Assembly: GCF_003076135.1 (NCBI RefSeq)
Contig: NZ_QDGZ01000005.1
Location: 372,001 to 436,000, forward strand
Direction of reading: 5' to 3'
DNA: 64,000 nt
Source of the DNA: Nocardioides gansuensis
GTDB lineage: Bacteria > Actinomycetota > Actinomycetes > Propionibacteriales > Nocardioidaceae
Below the pieces are notes generated by a model. The model was not told where the DNA came from. It worked only from the letters and a program-made list of their open reading frames with translations, and made no database searches. Within the stretch, counting starts at the first letter, position 1, and every line of letters begins with the position of its first letter. Of the stretch, positions 40,659-51,921 are shown piece after piece. The translations under genes and the position numbers were made by a program.

Positions 40659-41354
40659 GTGGCCCGAGCAGACCTGGACAAGCAGCCGAGCGACGTGCGT
40701 CGCATGTTCGACACCGTGGCCAAGCGCTACGACGTGACCAACGACGTGCTGTCGCTGGGGCAGGACCGGCGGTGGCGCAAGGTCGTGCTGGACGCCGTCG
40801 ACCCGCGGCCCGGCGACCGCGTCCTCGACCTGGCCGCCGGCACCGGCACCTCCAGTGAGCCGTTCGCCGACCGCGGCGCGCTCGTCGTGCCGTGCGACTT
40901 CTCCCTCGGGATGCTCGGGGTCGGCAAGGCCGCGCGGCCGCAACTGCCCTTCACCGCGGGTGACGGCACCCGCCTGCCGTTCCGCGACGGCACCTTCGAC
41001 GCGGTCACCATCTCCTTCGGCCTGCGCAACATCGTCGACCCACTCGCGGGACTGCGCGAGATGCGCCGGGTCACCCGCCCGGGCGGCCGGCTGGTCGTCT
41101 GCGAGTTCAGCCACCCGACGTGGGCGCCCTTCCGCACGGCCTACGTCGAGTACCTGATGCGGGCCCTGCCGCCGATCGCGCGGGCGGTGTCCTCCGCCCC
41201 GGACGCCTACGTCTACCTGGCCGAGTCGATCCGCGCCTGGCCCGACCAGCAGGGCCTCGCCGACCTGGTCGCGGAGGCCGGCTGGGGCAGCGTCGAGTGG
41301 CGCAACCTGAGTGCCGGCATCGTCGCGCTGCACCGCGCCGTAGCCGAGGAGTGA
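40659..41354 (+). CDS. menG: Demethylmenaquinone methyltransferase
   Basis: The 231-residue SAM methyltransferase carries out the last step of menaquinone synthesis. [20 protein letters not shown] is the UbiE/MenG signature, [19 protein letters not shown] the SAM loop, and [25 protein letters not shown] follows. The start GTG at 40659 fits the leaderless -10. It is directly upstream of the nuo operon, whose enzyme uses the finished quinone, with a 208-bp gap holding the nuo promoter. Confidence 0.95.
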   Translation: MARADLDKQPSDVRRMFDTVAKRYDVTNDVLSLGQDRRWRKVVLDAVDPRPGDRVLDLAAGTGTSSEPFADRGALVVPCDFSLGMLGVGKAARPQLPFTAGDGTRLPFRDGTFDAVTISFGLRNIVDPLAGLREMRRVTRPGGRLVVCEFSHPTWAPFRTAYVEYLMRALPPIARAVSSAPDAYVYLAESIRAWPDQQGLADLVAEAGWGSVEWRNLSAGIVALHRAVAEE

Positions 41355-41441
41355 GCCGGAGGTAGGCCGAGCTCGCGAGGTCCTGCCGGAGGCGCAATCA
41401 GCACCCCGCAAGGGCCTGACGCGCCGCCGTACGACCCACGC

Positions 41442-41470
41442 GTGACGCGCGACACGTCGAGTCCTAGACT
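41442..41470 (+). promoter_or_regulatory. Promoter of the nuoA-N operon
   Basis: GTGACG (41442-41447) and TAGACT (41465-41470) are separated by 17 bp, a good sigma-A pair; predicted start near 41477, giving an ~85-nt leader that contains the Rex operator and, before nuoA, a GAGGAAGG ribosome site. Confidence 0.55.
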
Positions 41471-41485
41471 GTGGGCCGCGCCCCC

Positions 41486-41503
41486 AAGTGAAGAGGTTCA
41501 CAA
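41486..41503 (+). promoter_or_regulatory. Rex operator upstream of nuoA
   Basis: AAGTGAAGAGGTTCACAA fits TTGTGAA-N4-TTCACAA: the right half is perfect and the left half keeps GTGAA (16 of 18 positions including the spacer). It begins about 9 bp after the predicted start site, a repressing position. In Streptomyces coelicolor the nuo operon is a known Rex target, and rex is encoded in this window. Confidence 0.7.
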
Positions 41504-41562
41504 GGTCACATGGCGGGCGTGTAGCGGCACCGCGTGGACGTTGGTGACGAGGAAGGATCGGC

Positions 41563-41922
41563 ATGGAGCTCTACACGCCAGTGCTGGCGCTGGCCCTCCT
41601 CGCGGCGGGCTTCGCGATCTTCTCGGTCGTGGTGAGTGCGCTCACCGGACCGAAGCGCTACAACCGGGCCAAGCTCGACTCCTACGAGTGCGGCATCGAG
41701 CCGACGCCCCAGCCGGTCGGCGGTGGCCGCTTCCCGGTGAAGTACTACATCACCGCGATGATGTTCATCGTCTTCGACATCGAGATCATCTTCCTCTACC
41801 CGTGGGCCGTGCACTTCGACGCCATGGGGCTCTTCGGGCTGATCGAGATGGTGCTGTTCATCGCGACCGTGTTCGTGGCCTACGCCTACGTGTGGCGCCG
41901 CGGCGGACTGGACTGGGACTGA
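41563..41922 (+). CDS. nuoA: NADH-quinone oxidoreductase subunit A
   Basis: The 119-residue, three-TM subunit of the complex I membrane arm. KLDSYECGIEPTPQPVGGGRFPVKYY is split around the conserved Cys loop that faces the quinone cavity, and MMFIVFDIEIIFLYPWAV is the second TM. ATG has GAGGAAGG 6 nt upstream. First gene of a 14-gene operon in which almost all junctions overlap; nuoB follows after 6 nt. Confidence 0.96.
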   Translation: MELYTPVLALALLAAGFAIFSVVVSALTGPKRYNRAKLDSYECGIEPTPQPVGGGRFPVKYYITAMMFIVFDIEIIFLYPWAVHFDAMGLFGLIEMVLFIATVFVAYAYVWRRGGLDWD

Positions 41923-41928
41923 TCTGAC

Positions 41929-42483
41929 ATGGGTCTTGAGGAGAAGCTCCCGAGCGGAGTGCTGCTGACCACCGTCGAGGGGGTCGCGGGCTACATGCGC
42001 AAGGCCTCCTTCTGGCCAGCGACGTTCGGCCTGGCCTGCTGCGCCATCGAGATGATGACGTCCGGTGGCCCGAAGTACGACCTCGCCCGCTTCGGCATGG
42101 AGGTCTTCCGGGCGAGCCCGCGCCAGGCCGACCTGATGATCGTCGCGGGCCGGGTGAGCCAGAAGATGGCGCCGGTCCTCCGGCAGATCTACGACCAGAT
42201 GGCCGAGCCGAAGTGGGTGCTCGCCATGGGCGTGTGCGCCAGCAGCGGCGGCATGTTCAACAACTACGCGATCGTCCAGGGCGTCGACCACATCGTCCCC
42301 GTGGACATGTACCTGCCCGGCTGCCCGCCGCGGCCGGAGATGCTGATCGACGCGATCCTCAAGCTCCACGACCAGGTGCAGCACGGCAAGCTCGGCAGCA
42401 ACCGCCACGCCCAGATCGAGCAGCTGGAGACCGACGCCCTGCGCGCCCTCCCCACCTCGGAGATGAAGGGCCTGCTTCGGTGA
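41929..42483 (+). CDS. nuoB: NADH-quinone oxidoreductase subunit B
   Basis: The 184-residue subunit carries cluster N2, the last iron-sulfur centre before the quinone. Ligands are the adjacent cysteines in [10 protein letters not shown], and [14 protein letters not shown] and [11 protein letters not shown]. The Q-module partner is NuoD, two genes downstream. The stop overlaps the nuoC GTG. Confidence 0.97.
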   Translation: MGLEEKLPSGVLLTTVEGVAGYMRKASFWPATFGLACCAIEMMTSGGPKYDLARFGMEVFRASPRQADLMIVAGRVSQKMAPVLRQIYDQMAEPKWVLAMGVCASSGGMFNNYAIVQGVDHIVPVDMYLPGCPPRPEMLIDAILKLHDQVQHGKLGSNRHAQIEQLETDALRALPTSEMKGLLR

Positions 42484-43307
42484 ATGACGACAAGCCCATG
42501 GGCGACAAGCCCCTCGACGACCTTGCGCAGGGGCGGCCCAGCCCGGTGAGCGAGGGCGACAGTGACAAGCGCGAGACGGTCCAGCAGCCGGCGCCCTCGC
42601 AGTCGCCGGAGAACGTCCCGGTCTCGACGGCCTTGACCAGCGAGGGGACGGAGGTGCGCGTCGTCGGCGTACGCACCGGCATGTTCGGCGTCCGCGGCCC
42701 CGGCGACACCTCCGGCTACGGCGGGCTCGTCAAGCCGGTCGTCTTCCCCGGCGCGACGCAGCGTCCGTACGGCGGATGGTTCGACGAGGTCGCGGACGCG
42801 CTCGAGGCCAGGCTGGCCCAGACCGAGCTCACCGCGGCCATCGAGCAGGTCGTCGTCCACCGCGGAGAGATCACCTTCCACGTCCGCCGCGAGGACCTCC
42901 CGTTCGTCGCCCAGATGCTGCGCGACGACGAGGCCCTGCGCTTCGAGTTCTGCTCCGGCGTCAGCGGTGTCCACTACCCCGAGGACACCGGCCGCGAGCT
43001 GCACGCCGTCTACCACCTGCTCTCGATGACCCACAACCGGCGGATCCGCGTGGAGGTCAGCGTTCCCGACGCCGACCCGCACGTGCCGTCGCTCGTGAGC
43101 GTCTACCCGACCCTCGACTGGCACGAGCGCGAGACGTGGGACATGTTCGGGATCGTCTTCGACGGCCACCCCGCGCTCACCCGCATCCTGATGCCCGACG
43201 ACTGGCCGGGCCATCCGCAGCGCAAGGACTATCCCTTGGGCGGCGTCCCCGTGGAGTACAAGGGCGGCTCCGTGCCGCCGCCGGACCAGCGGAGGTCCTA
43301 CAACTGA
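42480..43307 (+). CDS. nuoC: NADH-quinone oxidoreductase subunit C
   Basis: The 275-residue peripheral subunit has a disordered charged N-terminal extension (~1-60) typical of actinobacterial NuoC, then the 30-kDa domain with [37 protein letters not shown] and the signature [23 protein letters not shown] at 42480 overlaps the nuoB stop, and the stop overlaps nuoD ATG. Confidence 0.96.
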   Translation: MNDDKPMGDKPLDDLAQGRPSPVSEGDSDKRETVQQPAPSQSPENVPVSTALTSEGTEVRVVGVRTGMFGVRGPGDTSGYGGLVKPVVFPGATQRPYGGWFDEVADALEARLAQTELTAAIEQVVVHRGEITFHVRREDLPFVAQMLRDDEALRFEFCSGVSGVHYPEDTGRELHAVYHLLSMTHNRRIRVEVSVPDADPHVPSLVSVYPTLDWHERETWDMFGIVFDGHPALTRILMPDDWPGHPQRKDYPLGGVPVEYKGGSVPPPDQRRSYN

Positions 43308-44668
43308 TGGCAACGACCACCTCGACCAGCGAAGGCTCCCAGGACTTCTACGCCGACCCGAGCGACACCAGCCAGGGCCGGGTCTTCACGGTGACCGGTC
43401 AGGACTGGGACTCCATCTCCCAGGGCCTCGGCGACCAGGCCGAGGAGCGCGTGGTCGTCAACATGGGTCCCCAGCACCCGTCGACGCACGGCGTGCTCCG
43501 GCTGATCCTCGAGCTCGAGGGCGAGACGGTGACCGAGGCCCGCTGCGGCATCGGCTACCTGCACACGGGCATCGAGAAGAACATGGAGTACCGCTCCTGG
43601 GTGCAGGGCACGACGTTCTGCACGCGGATGGACTACCTCGCGCCCTTCCACAACGAGCTCACCTACGCGCTCGGCGTGGAGCGGCTACTCGACATCGAGG
43701 AGCAGGTGCCCGAGAAGGCCCAGGTCATGCGGGTGTTGCTCTCCGAGCTCAACCGGATCTCCTCCCACCTGGTCTGCATCGCCACCGGTGGCATGGAGAT
43801 CGGCGCCCTGACGGTGATGACCATCGGCTTCCGCGAGCGCGAGCTGGTCCTCGACCTGTTCGAGCTGATCACCGGGCTGCGGATGAACCACGCCTTCATC
43901 CGGCCGGGCGGTGTCGCCCAGGACCTGCCGCCGGGCGCGCTCGACGAGATCCGCGACTTCGTGGCGCTGATGAAGAAGCGGCTGCCGGAGTACGCCGCGC
44001 TCTGCAACGCCAACCCGATCTTCAAGGCCCGCCTCGAAGGCGTCGGCCACCTCGACCTGGCCGGGTGCCTGGCGCTCGGGCTGTCCGGCCCGCCGCTCCG
44101 CTCCGCGGGCTACCCGTGGGACCTGCGCAAGACGCAGCCCTACTGCGGCTACGAGGACTACGACTTCGACGTGATCACCTGGGACACCGCGGACTCCTAC
44201 GGCCGGTTCCGGGTGCGGCTCGCGGAGATGCACGAGTCGCTCCGCATCGTCGAGCAGTGCGCCGACCGGCTCGCCGGGCTGGAGGGCGCGCCCGTGATGG
44301 TGGCCGACAAGAAGATCGCCTGGCCCAGCCAGCTCTCGATCGGCTCCGACGGCATGGGCAACTCCCTCGACCACATCCGCCACATCATGGGCGAGTCGAT
44401 GGAGGCGCTGATCCACCACTTCAAGCTGGTGACCGAGGGCTTCCGGGTCCCTGCGGGCCAGGCCTACGTGCCGGTCGAGTCGCCCCGCGGCGAGCTGGGC
44501 GCCCACGTCGTCTCCGACGGCGGCACCCGACCGTTCCGCGCCCACTTCCGTGACCCGTCGTTCACCAACCTCCAGGCGACGAGCGTGATGAGCGAGGGCG
44601 GCATGGTCGCCGACGTCATCGTGGCGATCGCCAGCATCGACCCCGTGATGGGAGGCGTCGACCGATGA
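43307..44668 (+). CDS. nuoD: NADH-quinone oxidoreductase subunit D
   Basis: The 453-residue 49-kDa-type subunit forms the quinone-binding cavity with Nuo[17 protein letters not shown] contains the quinone-interacting His; [33 protein letters not shown] and [20 protein letters not shown] are conserved. The terminal TGA overlaps an ATG that opens a 19-codon frame through a dispersed repeat, not the nuoE start. Confidence 0.97.
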   Translation: MATTTSTSEGSQDFYADPSDTSQGRVFTVTGQDWDSISQGLGDQAEERVVVNMGPQHPSTHGVLRLILELEGETVTEARCGIGYLHTGIEKNMEYRSWVQGTTFCTRMDYLAPFHNELTYALGVERLLDIEEQVPEKAQVMRVLLSELNRISSHLVCIATGGMEIGALTVMTIGFRERELVLDLFELITGLRMNHAFIRPGGVAQDLPPGALDEIRDFVALMKKRLPEYAALCNANPIFKARLEGVGHLDLAGCLALGLSGPPLRSAGYPWDLRKTQPYCGYEDYDFDVITWDTADSYGRFRVRLAEMHESLRIVEQCADRLAGLEGAPVMVADKKIAWPSQLSIGSDGMGNSLDHIRHIMGESMEALIHHFKLVTEGFRVPAGQAYVPVESPRGELGAHVVSDGGTRPFRAHFRDPSFTNLQATSVMSEGGMVADVIVAIASIDPVMGGVDR

Positions 44669-44724
44669 CCCGACCGAGCCGAGCGAGGCACGAGCGAGCG
44701 ACCGAGGGGGCGATTCAGGGATGA
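44665..44724 (+). repeat. Dispersed repeat with bridging mini-cistron between nuoD and nuoE
   Basis: 44671-44717 matches the 57-bp unit before resB at 40 of 47 positions (including the GCGAGG[A/C]ACGAGCG core, 44683-44696). ATG 44665 overlaps the nuoD stop. Its frame ([19 protein letters not shown]) ends at TGA 44722-44724, which overlaps the nuoE ATG at 44721. So the inserted repeat keeps a stop-start overlap at both ends; whether the mini-cistron is translated is unknown. Confidence 0.65.
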
Positions 44725-45440
44725 GCCCGCTGCCACCTGACCGCTTCACCGAGGACGAGACCGGTCTCACCGAGCAGACCTGGAGGGAGCTGCGCCAGAT
44801 CGCGGCCCGATACCCGCAGGCCCGCTCCGGCCTGTTGCCGATGCTCCACCTCGTGCAGTCCGCGGAGGGCCGGATCACGCCCGAGGGCATCGAGGCCTGC
44901 GCCGAGATCCTCGGCCTCAGCGCTGCCGAGGTCAACGGCGTCGCGACGTTCTACACGATGTTCAAGCGCAAGCCCGTGGGCGACTACCACGTCGGCGTCT
45001 GCACCAACACGCTGTGCGCGGTGATGGGCGGCGACGCGATCTTCGCCCGGCTCAAGGAGCACCTCGGGGTCGGCAACGACGAGACGAGCGAGGACGGGAA
45101 GATCACCCTCGAGCACATCGAGTGCAACGCGGCCTGCGACTACGCGCCGGTGATGATGGTCAACTGGGAGTTCATGGACAACCAGACGCCGGAGTCCGCG
45201 GTGCAGGTCGTCGACGAGCTGCGGGCCGGCAAGGAGGTCCACTCGACACGAGGTCCGCGCCTGTGCACGTGGCGGGAGGCCGAGCGCGTGCTCGCCGGGT
45301 TCCCCGACGACCGCGCGGACGAGGGTCCGGCGGCCGGGCCGGCATCCCTGGTCGGGCTCGGGATCGCCCGCGAGCGGGGCTGGACCGCCCCCGAGGCCGG
45401 TGCCTCCAAGGCCGTCCAGCCCACGGAGGAGACCAAGTGA
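44721..45440 (+). CDS. nuoE: NADH-quinone oxidoreductase subunit E
   Basis: The 239-residue 24-kDa-type subunit binds the [2Fe-2S] cluster N1a through VCTNTLCAVMGG and IECNAACDYAPVMMV. A ~50-residue Ala/Pro/Glu-rich C-terminal extension (after CTWREAERVLAGFPDD) is usual in actinobacteria. It is the only nuo gene whose start does not overlap or nearly abut the preceding nuo gene; a 52-bp repeat intervenes. Confidence 0.96.
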   Translation: MSPLPPDRFTEDETGLTEQTWRELRQIAARYPQARSGLLPMLHLVQSAEGRITPEGIEACAEILGLSAAEVNGVATFYTMFKRKPVGDYHVGVCTNTLCAVMGGDAIFARLKEHLGVGNDETSEDGKITLEHIECNAACDYAPVMMVNWEFMDNQTPESAVQVVDELRAGKEVHSTRGPRLCTWREAERVLAGFPDDRADEGPAAGPASLVGLGIARERGWTAPEAGASKAVQPTEETK

Positions 45441-46747
45441 CCCACATCCTGACCCCTGTCCTGACCGACAACTGGGACCAGGACCGGTCCTGGACGCTGG
45501 CCGCCTACGAGGACCGCGGCGGCTACTCGGCGGCGCGCAACGCGCTCACGATGGCCCCAGACGACATCATCAGCGCGGTCAAGGACTCCGGCCTGCGTGG
45601 CCGCGGCGGCGCCGGCTTCCCGACCGGCATGAAGTGGGGCTTCATCCCCCAGGACAACCCCAAGCCGAAGTACCTCGTCGTCAACGCCGACGAGTCCGAG
45701 CCGGGCACCTGCAAGGACATCCCGCTCATGATGGCCAGCCCGCACACCCTGGTCGAGGGCGTCATCATCAGCTCCTACGCCATCCGGGCCAACCACGCGT
45801 TCATCTACATCCGTGGCGAGGTCCTCCACGTCATCCGCCGCGTGCAGCGCGCGGTCCAGGAGGCCTACCTCGCCGGACACCTCGGCAAGAACATCCACGG
45901 CTCCGGCTACGACCTCGACATCGTCGTCCACGCCGGCGCCGGCGCCTACATCTGCGGCGAGGAGACCGCCCTGCTGGAGGGCCTCGAGGGCCGCCGAGGC
46001 CAGCCCCGCCTGCGTCCGCCGTTCCCCGCGGTCGCCGGCCTCTACGCCAGCCCGACGGTGATCAACAACGTCGAGTCGATCGCCTCCGTGCCGAGCATCA
46101 TCGGCAACGGTGCCGACTGGTTCGCCTCGATGGGGACCGAGAAGTCCAAGGGCTTCGGCATCTTCAGCCTCTCCGGCCACGTCACCCGTCCCGGTCAGTA
46201 CGAGGCGCCGCTGGGCATCACCCTGCGGCAGCTCATCGAGCTGGCCGGCGGCATGCGCGAGGGCCACGAGCTGAAGTTCTGGACCCCGGGGGGCTCGAGC
46301 ACGCCCCTGCTCACGCCCGAGCACCTCGACGTACCCCTCGACTTCGAGGGGGTCGGCGCGGCCGGCTCCATGCTCGGCACCCGGGCCCTGCAGCTCTTCG
46401 ACGAGACCACGTGCGTGGTGCGCGCGGTGCTGCGCTGGACGGAGTTCTACAAGCACGAGTCGTGCGGCAAGTGCACCCCGTGCCGTGAGGGCACGTGGTG
46501 GCTGGTGCAGACGCTCGCCCGCCTGGAGGACGGCGAGGGCAGCGAGGCCGACCTCGACATGCTGCTCGACCAGTGCGACAACATCCTGGGCCGCTCATTC
46601 TGCGCGCTCGGCGACGGCGCGACGAGCCCGATCTCCAGCTCCATCAAGTACTTCCGCGACGAATACCTCGCTCACCTCGAGCACGGTGGCTGCCCGTTCG
46701 ACCCCGCCGCGTCGACGGTCTTCGCCACGACGGGAGCCACGGCATGA
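45437..46747 (+). CDS. nuoF: NADH-quinone oxidoreductase subunit F
   Basis: The 436-residue 51-kDa-type subunit binds NADH, FMN and cluster N3. [17 protein letters not shown] is the NADH/FMN region, [19 protein letters not shown] binds FMN, and [17 protein letters not shown] with a downstream Cys in [12 protein letters not shown] ligates the [4Fe-4S]. GTG at 45437 overlaps nuoE. Confidence 0.97.
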   Translation: MTHILTPVLTDNWDQDRSWTLAAYEDRGGYSAARNALTMAPDDIISAVKDSGLRGRGGAGFPTGMKWGFIPQDNPKPKYLVVNADESEPGTCKDIPLMMASPHTLVEGVIISSYAIRANHAFIYIRGEVLHVIRRVQRAVQEAYLAGHLGKNIHGSGYDLDIVVHAGAGAYICGEETALLEGLEGRRGQPRLRPPFPAVAGLYASPTVINNVESIASVPSIIGNGADWFASMGTEKSKGFGIFSLSGHVTRPGQYEAPLGITLRQLIELAGGMREGHELKFWTPGGSSTPLLTPEHLDVPLDFEGVGAAGSMLGTRALQLFDETTCVVRAVLRWTEFYKHESCGKCTPCREGTWWLVQTLARLEDGEGSEADLDMLLDQCDNILGRSFCALGDGATSPISSSIKYFRDEYLAHLEHGGCPFDPAASTVFATTGATA

Positions 46748-49188
46748 CGACCACGCCCGAGAAGACCAGGACCGAGATGGCGCAGACCGACCTGGTCTCA
46801 CTGACCATCGACGGGATCCAGGTCAGCGTCCCCAAGGACACCCTGGTGATCCGCGCCGCCGAGCAGATCGGCGTGCAGATCCCGCGCTTCTGCGACCACC
46901 CGCTGCTGGCGCCCGTCGGTGCGTGCCGGCAGTGCCTGGTCGACGTACCGGACGCGGGCAACGGCCGGCCCATCCCCAAGCCCCAGGCCTCCTGCACCCT
47001 CCCGGTCGCCGAGGGCATGGTGGTCAACACGCAGGCCACCAGCCCGGCCGCCGACAAGGCGCAGCAGGGCGTGATGGAGTTCCTGCTCATCAACCACCCG
47101 CTCGACTGCCCGGTGTGCGACAAGGGCGGCGAGTGCCCCCTGCAGAACCAGGCGCTGTCCAACGGGCGGGGAGAGTCCCGGTTCGAGGGCGTCAAGCGCA
47201 CGTTCCCCAAGCCGATCAACATCTCCGCGCAGGTGCTTCTCGACCGTGAGCGGTGCGTGCTCTGCGCCCGGTGCACCCGCTTCTCCGAGCAGATCGCCGG
47301 TGACCCCTTCATCGCCCTCGCCGAGCGCGGCGCCCTCCAGCAGGTCGCGATCTACGAGCGCGAGCCGTTCGAGTCCTACTTCTCCGGCAACACGATCCAG
47401 ATCTGCCCGGTCGGTGCGCTGACCTCGGCCGAATACCGCTTCCGCTCGCGCCCCTTCGACCTCGTCTCCACGCCGGGCGTGGCCGAGCACGACGCCTGCG
47501 GCGCCGCCATCCGCGTCGACCACCGTCGTGGCAAGGTGATGCGTCGCCTCGCCGGCGACGACCCGGAGGTCAACGAGGAGTGGATCAGCGACAAGGACCG
47601 GTTCGCCTTCCACTACGCGCAGCAGTCCGACCGGATCACCTACCCGATGGTCCGCGACGACGACGGCCAGCTGCGGCCGGCCTCCTGGCCGGAGGCCTTC
47701 GCGGTCGCCGCCCGCGGGCTCCAGGCCGCGGGCGGAGTCGGCGTCCTGACCGGCGGGCGGCTCACCGCCGAGGACGCCTACGCCTACGCGAAGTTCGCCC
47801 GCGTGTCGCTCGGCACCCACGACATCGACTTCCGGTCGCGCCCGCACACCGCGGAGGAGGCGTCCTTCCTGGCCGCGCACGTCGCCCTGTCGGGTGAGGT
47901 GTCGTACGCCGACCTCGAGAGCGCCTCGGTCGTCGTGCTCGCCGGGCTCGAGCCCGAGGACGAAGCCGCCACGATCTTCCTGCGCCTGCGCAAGGCGGCA
48001 CGCGCCGGCAGGACCAAGGTCGTCTCGATCGCCCCCTACACCTCCCGTGGCCTCGCCAAGATGCACGGCCGGCTCATCCGCACCGCCCCCGGCGGCGAGG
48101 CCGACGCGCTGGCCGCCCTCGCCTCGGACGGGGAGACGGCGCTGGACACAGGCGGCGTGATCCTGGTGGGCGAGCGGCTCGCCGCGACGCACGGCGCGCT
48201 GACGACCGCCGTCGAGCTGGCCCGCACCACTGGGGCCAGGCTCGCCTGGGTGCCGCGTCGCGCGGGGGACCGAGGTGCGGTCGAGGCCGGCTGCCTGCCG
48301 GTGCTGCTGCCCGGAGGCCGCCCCGTCTCGGACCCGTCGGCGCGGGTCGACGTGGCCGCTGCCTGGGGCACCGACTCGCTGCCCGAGGCTCCCGGACGCG
48401 ACGGCGACGCGATCATCGCCGCGCTGGCCAAGGGCCAGCTCGGCGGACTCGTCGTGGGCGGAGTCCACCCCGACGACACCCGTGACCCGGCCGCCTTCCG
48501 TGCCGCCCTCGACGCCGCGCCCTTCGTGGTCAGCCTCGAGCTGCGCCACACCGACGTGACCCGGGCGGCCGACGTGGTGTTCCCGGTCGCCCCGGTCACC
48601 GACAAGGCCGGCACCTTCGTGACCTGGGAGGGCCGGCCGCGCCCGTTCGAGGCTGCCTTCTCCAACCCCGGCTCGCTGCCGGACCTGCGGATCCTCGCGG
48701 GCATCGCCGAGGAGCTCGAGCTGCTCGGCACCGGCCGGTCGCTCGGCTTCCGCACCGTCCCGGAGGTCCGTGCCGAGATGGAGCAGCTCGGCCCGTGGGA
48801 CGGCCCCCGACCCGCCATGGACGCCGGCAAGCCGCCGCGCACGCCCAGGGCGAAGCCGGGCTCGCTGGCGCTGGCCACCTGGAAGCAGCTGATCGACCTC
48901 GGCTCGATGCAGGACGGCGACCCCTACCTGCGGGAGACCGCCCGCAAGCCGGTCGCCCGCGTCGCGCAGGCGACGTACGACGAGCTGGCCGGCGCGACCG
49001 CCGGCGAGCCGAACGCGACGCTCACCGGCGACCGCGGTGCGGTCACCCTGCCGCTCGAGGTCGCCGACCTGCCCGAGGGCGTGGTCTGGGTGCCCGCCAA
49101 CTCGTTCGGGCTCGGCGTGCTGGCCGACCTCGCGTCGCCCGGCTCCCCGGTCACCCTGAAGGCTGCCAAGAAGGAGGGCACGCGATGA
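46744..49188 (+). CDS. nuoG: NADH-quinone oxidoreductase subunit G
   Basis: The 814-residue 75-kDa-type subunit. The N-terminal [2Fe-2S] ferredoxin domain has [39 protein letters not shown] includes the His-ligated cluster; [14 protein letters not shown] and [15 protein letters not shown] carry further [4Fe-4S] centres. A molybdopterin-oxidoreductase-like domain follows ([20 protein letters not shown]), without any reason to expect bound molybdenum. ATG at 46744 overlaps nuoF. Confidence 0.96.
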   Translation: MTTTPEKTRTEMAQTDLVSLTIDGIQVSVPKDTLVIRAAEQIGVQIPRFCDHPLLAPVGACRQCLVDVPDAGNGRPIPKPQASCTLPVAEGMVVNTQATSPAADKAQQGVMEFLLINHPLDCPVCDKGGECPLQNQALSNGRGESRFEGVKRTFPKPINISAQVLLDRERCVLCARCTRFSEQIAGDPFIALAERGALQQVAIYEREPFESYFSGNTIQICPVGALTSAEYRFRSRPFDLVSTPGVAEHDACGAAIRVDHRRGKVMRRLAGDDPEVNEEWISDKDRFAFHYAQQSDRITYPMVRDDDGQLRPASWPEAFAVAARGLQAAGGVGVLTGGRLTAEDAYAYAKFARVSLGTHDIDFRSRPHTAEEASFLAAHVALSGEVSYADLESASVVVLAGLEPEDEAATIFLRLRKAARAGRTKVVSIAPYTSRGLAKMHGRLIRTAPGGEADALAALASDGETALDTGGVILVGERLAATHGALTTAVELARTTGARLAWVPRRAGDRGAVEAGCLPVLLPGGRPVSDPSARVDVAAAWGTDSLPEAPGRDGDAIIAALAKGQLGGLVVGGVHPDDTRDPAAFRAALDAAPFVVSLELRHTDVTRAADVVFPVAPVTDKAGTFVTWEGRPRPFEAAFSNPGSLPDLRILAGIAEELELLGTGRSLGFRTVPEVRAEMEQLGPWDGPRPAMDAGKPPRTPRAKPGSLALATWKQLIDLGSMQDGDPYLRETARKPVARVAQATYDELAGATAGEPNATLTGDRGAVTLPLEVADLPEGVVWVPANSFGLGVLADLASPGSPVTLKAAKKEGTR

Positions 49189-50567
49189 CGCCGCTCGCGC
49201 TCGGGGTGCTGCCCCTGGTCGACGACCTGTCGGCATTCGGCAAGGACCCCTGGTGGCTGATCCTGGTCAAGACCCTGCTGATCTTCCTGGTCCTGGTGCT
49301 GCTGACGCTGTTCAACATCTGGCTGGAGCGCCGCGTCGTGGCCCGGATGCAGCACCGCATCGGTCCCAACGTGCACGGCCCCTTCGGCCTCCTGCAGTCG
49401 CTGGCCGACGGCGTCAAGCTGGCGCTGAAGGAGGACATCATCCCGAAGGCCGCCGACAAGGTGGTCTTCGTCCTCGCGCCCGTGATCGCCACCATCCCGG
49501 CGTTCGTCACGTTCTCGGTGATCCCCTTCGGGCCCGTGGTCGACCTGCCCTTCACCGACCGCACCACACCGCTGCAGCTGACCGACATGCCGGTCGCGGT
49601 GCTCTTCGTGATGGCGATCGCCTCGATCGGCATCTACGGCATCGTGCTCGGCGGCTGGTCCTCCGGCTCGACCTACTCCCTGCTCGGCGGCCTGCGCTCG
49701 AGCGCCCAGATGATCTCGTACGAGGTCGCGATGGGCCTCGCGCTCGTCGCCGTCTTCCTCTACGCCGGCTCGATGTCGACCTCGGAGATCGTGGCCGCCC
49801 AGGCCAGCACCCGCTCGTTCGACCTGCTCGGCCTCGACGTGCCGATCCCCGGCTGGTTCGCGTTCCTGCTGCTGCCCTCGTTCGTCATCTACGTCATCTC
49901 GATGGTCGGCGAGACCAATCGTGCGCCCTTCGACCTCCCCGAGGCCGAGGGGGAGCTGGTCGGCGGCTTCCACACCGAATACTCCAGCCTCAAGTTCGCG
50001 CTGTTCTTCCTGGCCGAATACATCAACATGGCGACCGTGTCCGCGCTGGCCACGACGCTGTTCCTCGGCGGCTGGCGGGCTCCCTGGCCGATCTCGATCT
50101 GGGACGGCGCCAACGAGGGCTACTGGCCGCTGCTGTGGTTCTTCGGCAAGGTCCTGCTCTTCATCTTCTTCTTCATCTGGCTCCGCGGCTCGCTGCCCCG
50201 CCTGCGCTACGACCAGTTCATGGCGTTCGGCTGGAAGCGCCTGATCCCGATCTCGCTGGCCTGGATCGTGGCCGTGGCGACGATCCGGGTGGTGTCCACC
50301 GGCGAGGCGATCGACCGCTCCTACGTGCTCGGCGCGATCGGCGTGCTCCTGGCGCTCTTCGTCGTGCTGTTCTTCGTCGGCGACCGGACGGCCGAGGAGA
50401 AGACGCCCGAGCGCGAGGAGCCCCAGGCCCCGGTCGACGCGTTCGCCGGCGGCTTCCCCGTGCCGCCCCTGCCCCCGGGTGGCCCCGTGCGCGGTGCCGC
50501 GCGCCCGCTGACCTTCGCCGATCGGCGTACCACCGTCGGCACCACCAGCGAGGGAGACAACGAGTGA
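49185..50567 (+). CDS. nuoH: NADH-quinone oxidoreductase subunit H
   Basis: The 460-residue membrane subunit links the Q module to the proton-pumping arm. [40 protein letters not shown] (with buried glutamates) and [20 protein letters not shown] are family marks. A ~60-residue charged cytoplasmic tail ends the protein, longer than in E. coli. ATG at 49185 overlaps nuoG. Confidence 0.97.
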   Translation: MTPLALGVLPLVDDLSAFGKDPWWLILVKTLLIFLVLVLLTLFNIWLERRVVARMQHRIGPNVHGPFGLLQSLADGVKLALKEDIIPKAADKVVFVLAPVIATIPAFVTFSVIPFGPVVDLPFTDRTTPLQLTDMPVAVLFVMAIASIGIYGIVLGGWSSGSTYSLLGGLRSSAQMISYEVAMGLALVAVFLYAGSMSTSEIVAAQASTRSFDLLGLDVPIPGWFAFLLLPSFVIYVISMVGETNRAPFDLPEAEGELVGGFHTEYSSLKFALFFLAEYINMATVSALATTLFLGGWRAPWPISIWDGANEGYWPLLWFFGKVLLFIFFFIWLRGSLPRLRYDQFMAFGWKRLIPISLAWIVAVATIRVVSTGEAIDRSYVLGAIGVLLALFVVLFFVGDRTAEEKTPEREEPQAPVDAFAGGFPVPPLPPGGPVRGAARPLTFADRRTTVGTTSEGDNE

Positions 50568-51109
50568 GCGAGCCCAAGACCCTCAAGGAACAGTTCTGGG
50601 ACCCGGTCGCCGGGTTCGGCGTGACCTTCCGGACGATGTTCAAGAAGGTGGTCACGGAGCAGTACCCCTTCGAGAAGCTGCCCACCGCCCCGCGGTTCCA
50701 CGGGCGGCACCAGCTCAACCGCTGGCCCGACGGGCTGGAGAAGTGCATCGGCTGCGAGCTGTGCGCCTGGGCGTGCCCGGCGGACGCCATCTACGTCGAG
50801 GGCGCCTCCAACACCGAGGAGGAGCGGTTCTCCCCCGGGGAGCGCTACGGCCGCGTCTACCAGATCAACTACCTGCGCTGCATCCTGTGCGGCCTGTGCA
50901 TCGAGGCGTGCCCGACCCGCGCGCTGACGATGACCAACGAGTACGAGCTCGCCGACGACAACCGGGCCGACCTGATCTACGAGAAGTCCGACCTGCTGGC
51001 CCCGCTGCTCCCCGGCATGGAGCAGCCGCCACACCCGATGCGGGCCGGCGCCACCGAGCGCGACTACTACCGCGGCGCCGTCGGCACGGGTGAGGGGAGC
51101 GCATCGTGA
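50564..51109 (+). CDS. nuoI: NADH-quinone oxidoreductase subunit I
   Basis: The 181-residue ferredoxin-type subunit holds two [4Fe-4S] clusters, N6a and N6b: [20 protein letters not shown] and [20 protein letters not shown]. They pass electrons from NuoG to NuoB. GTG at 50564 overlaps nuoH. Confidence 0.97.
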   Translation: MSEPKTLKEQFWDPVAGFGVTFRTMFKKVVTEQYPFEKLPTAPRFHGRHQLNRWPDGLEKCIGCELCAWACPADAIYVEGASNTEEERFSPGERYGRVYQINYLRCILCGLCIEACPTRALTMTNEYELADDNRADLIYEKSDLLAPLLPGMEQPPHPMRAGATERDYYRGAVGTGEGSAS

Positions 51110-51921
51110 CCTTCTGGATCCTCGCGCCCGTGATGGTGGCCGCCGCCCTCGGCATCCTGTTCGTCCGCAAGGCCGTGCACGCGGCCCTGCTGCTCGCCGT
51201 CGTGATGACGAGCCTCGCGGTGCTCTACGCCGTGCTCGAGGCGCCGTTCCTCTTTGCCGTCCAGATCATCGTCTACACCGGCGCCATCCTGATGCTCTTC
51301 CTCTTCGTGCTGATGCTCGTGGGCGTCGACGCCTCCGACTCGGTGGTGGAGACGATCCGTGGCCAGCGGGTGCTGGCGGCGCTCGGTGGCCTGCTGCTCG
51401 GCGCGCTCCTGGTCGTCGCCCTGAGCCAGGTCTCCCTCGGCACTGCGGTCGGCCTGGAGTCCGCCAACGAGGGCGGCAACATCCAGCAGCTCGCCAACAT
51501 CCTGTTCTCGCGCTACGTCTTCGCCTTCGAGGCCACCAGCGCGTTGCTCATCACCGCGGCGATCGGCGCGATGGTGCTGGCACACCGCGAGCGCCTCACG
51601 CCCAAGGAGGGCCAGGCCGCCCTCGCCGCCCGGCGGATGCGCGACTACGCCGAGACCGGCAAGCACCCCGGCCCGCTGCCCGCGCCCGGCGTCTACGCGC
51701 GCCACAACGCCGTCGACACCCCGGCCCTGCTCCCCGACGGCACCGCCTCGGAGCTGTCGGTCAACCGGGTGCTCGCCGCCCGCGGCACCGTCCGCTCGGC
51801 CCCGGCCCTGGCCGACGACATCGACGAGGTGCGCAAGCAGCTCGGCGTCGACCCGACCGAGATGCCCGAGCGGTCCGGCAAGTCCTCGGCACCCGCCACC
51901 ACCACGGAGGACGTCAAGTGA
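51106..51921 (+). CDS. nuoJ: NADH-quinone oxidoreductase subunit J
   Basis: The 271-residue subunit has five TM segments (~1-165; the third has [20 protein letters not shown]) and a ~100-residue cytoplasmic tail (from [18 protein letters not shown]) not found in E. coli NuoJ but usual in actinobacteria. GTG overlaps nuoI by 4 nt. Confidence 0.95.
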   Translation: MTFWILAPVMVAAALGILFVRKAVHAALLLAVVMTSLAVLYAVLEAPFLFAVQIIVYTGAILMLFLFVLMLVGVDASDSVVETIRGQRVLAALGGLLLGALLVVALSQVSLGTAVGLESANEGGNIQQLANILFSRYVFAFEATSALLITAAIGAMVLAHRERLTPKEGQAALAARRMRDYAETGKHPGPLPAPGVYARHNAVDTPALLPDGTASELSVNRVLAARGTVRSAPALADDIDEVRKQLGVDPTEMPERSGKSSAPATTTEDVK

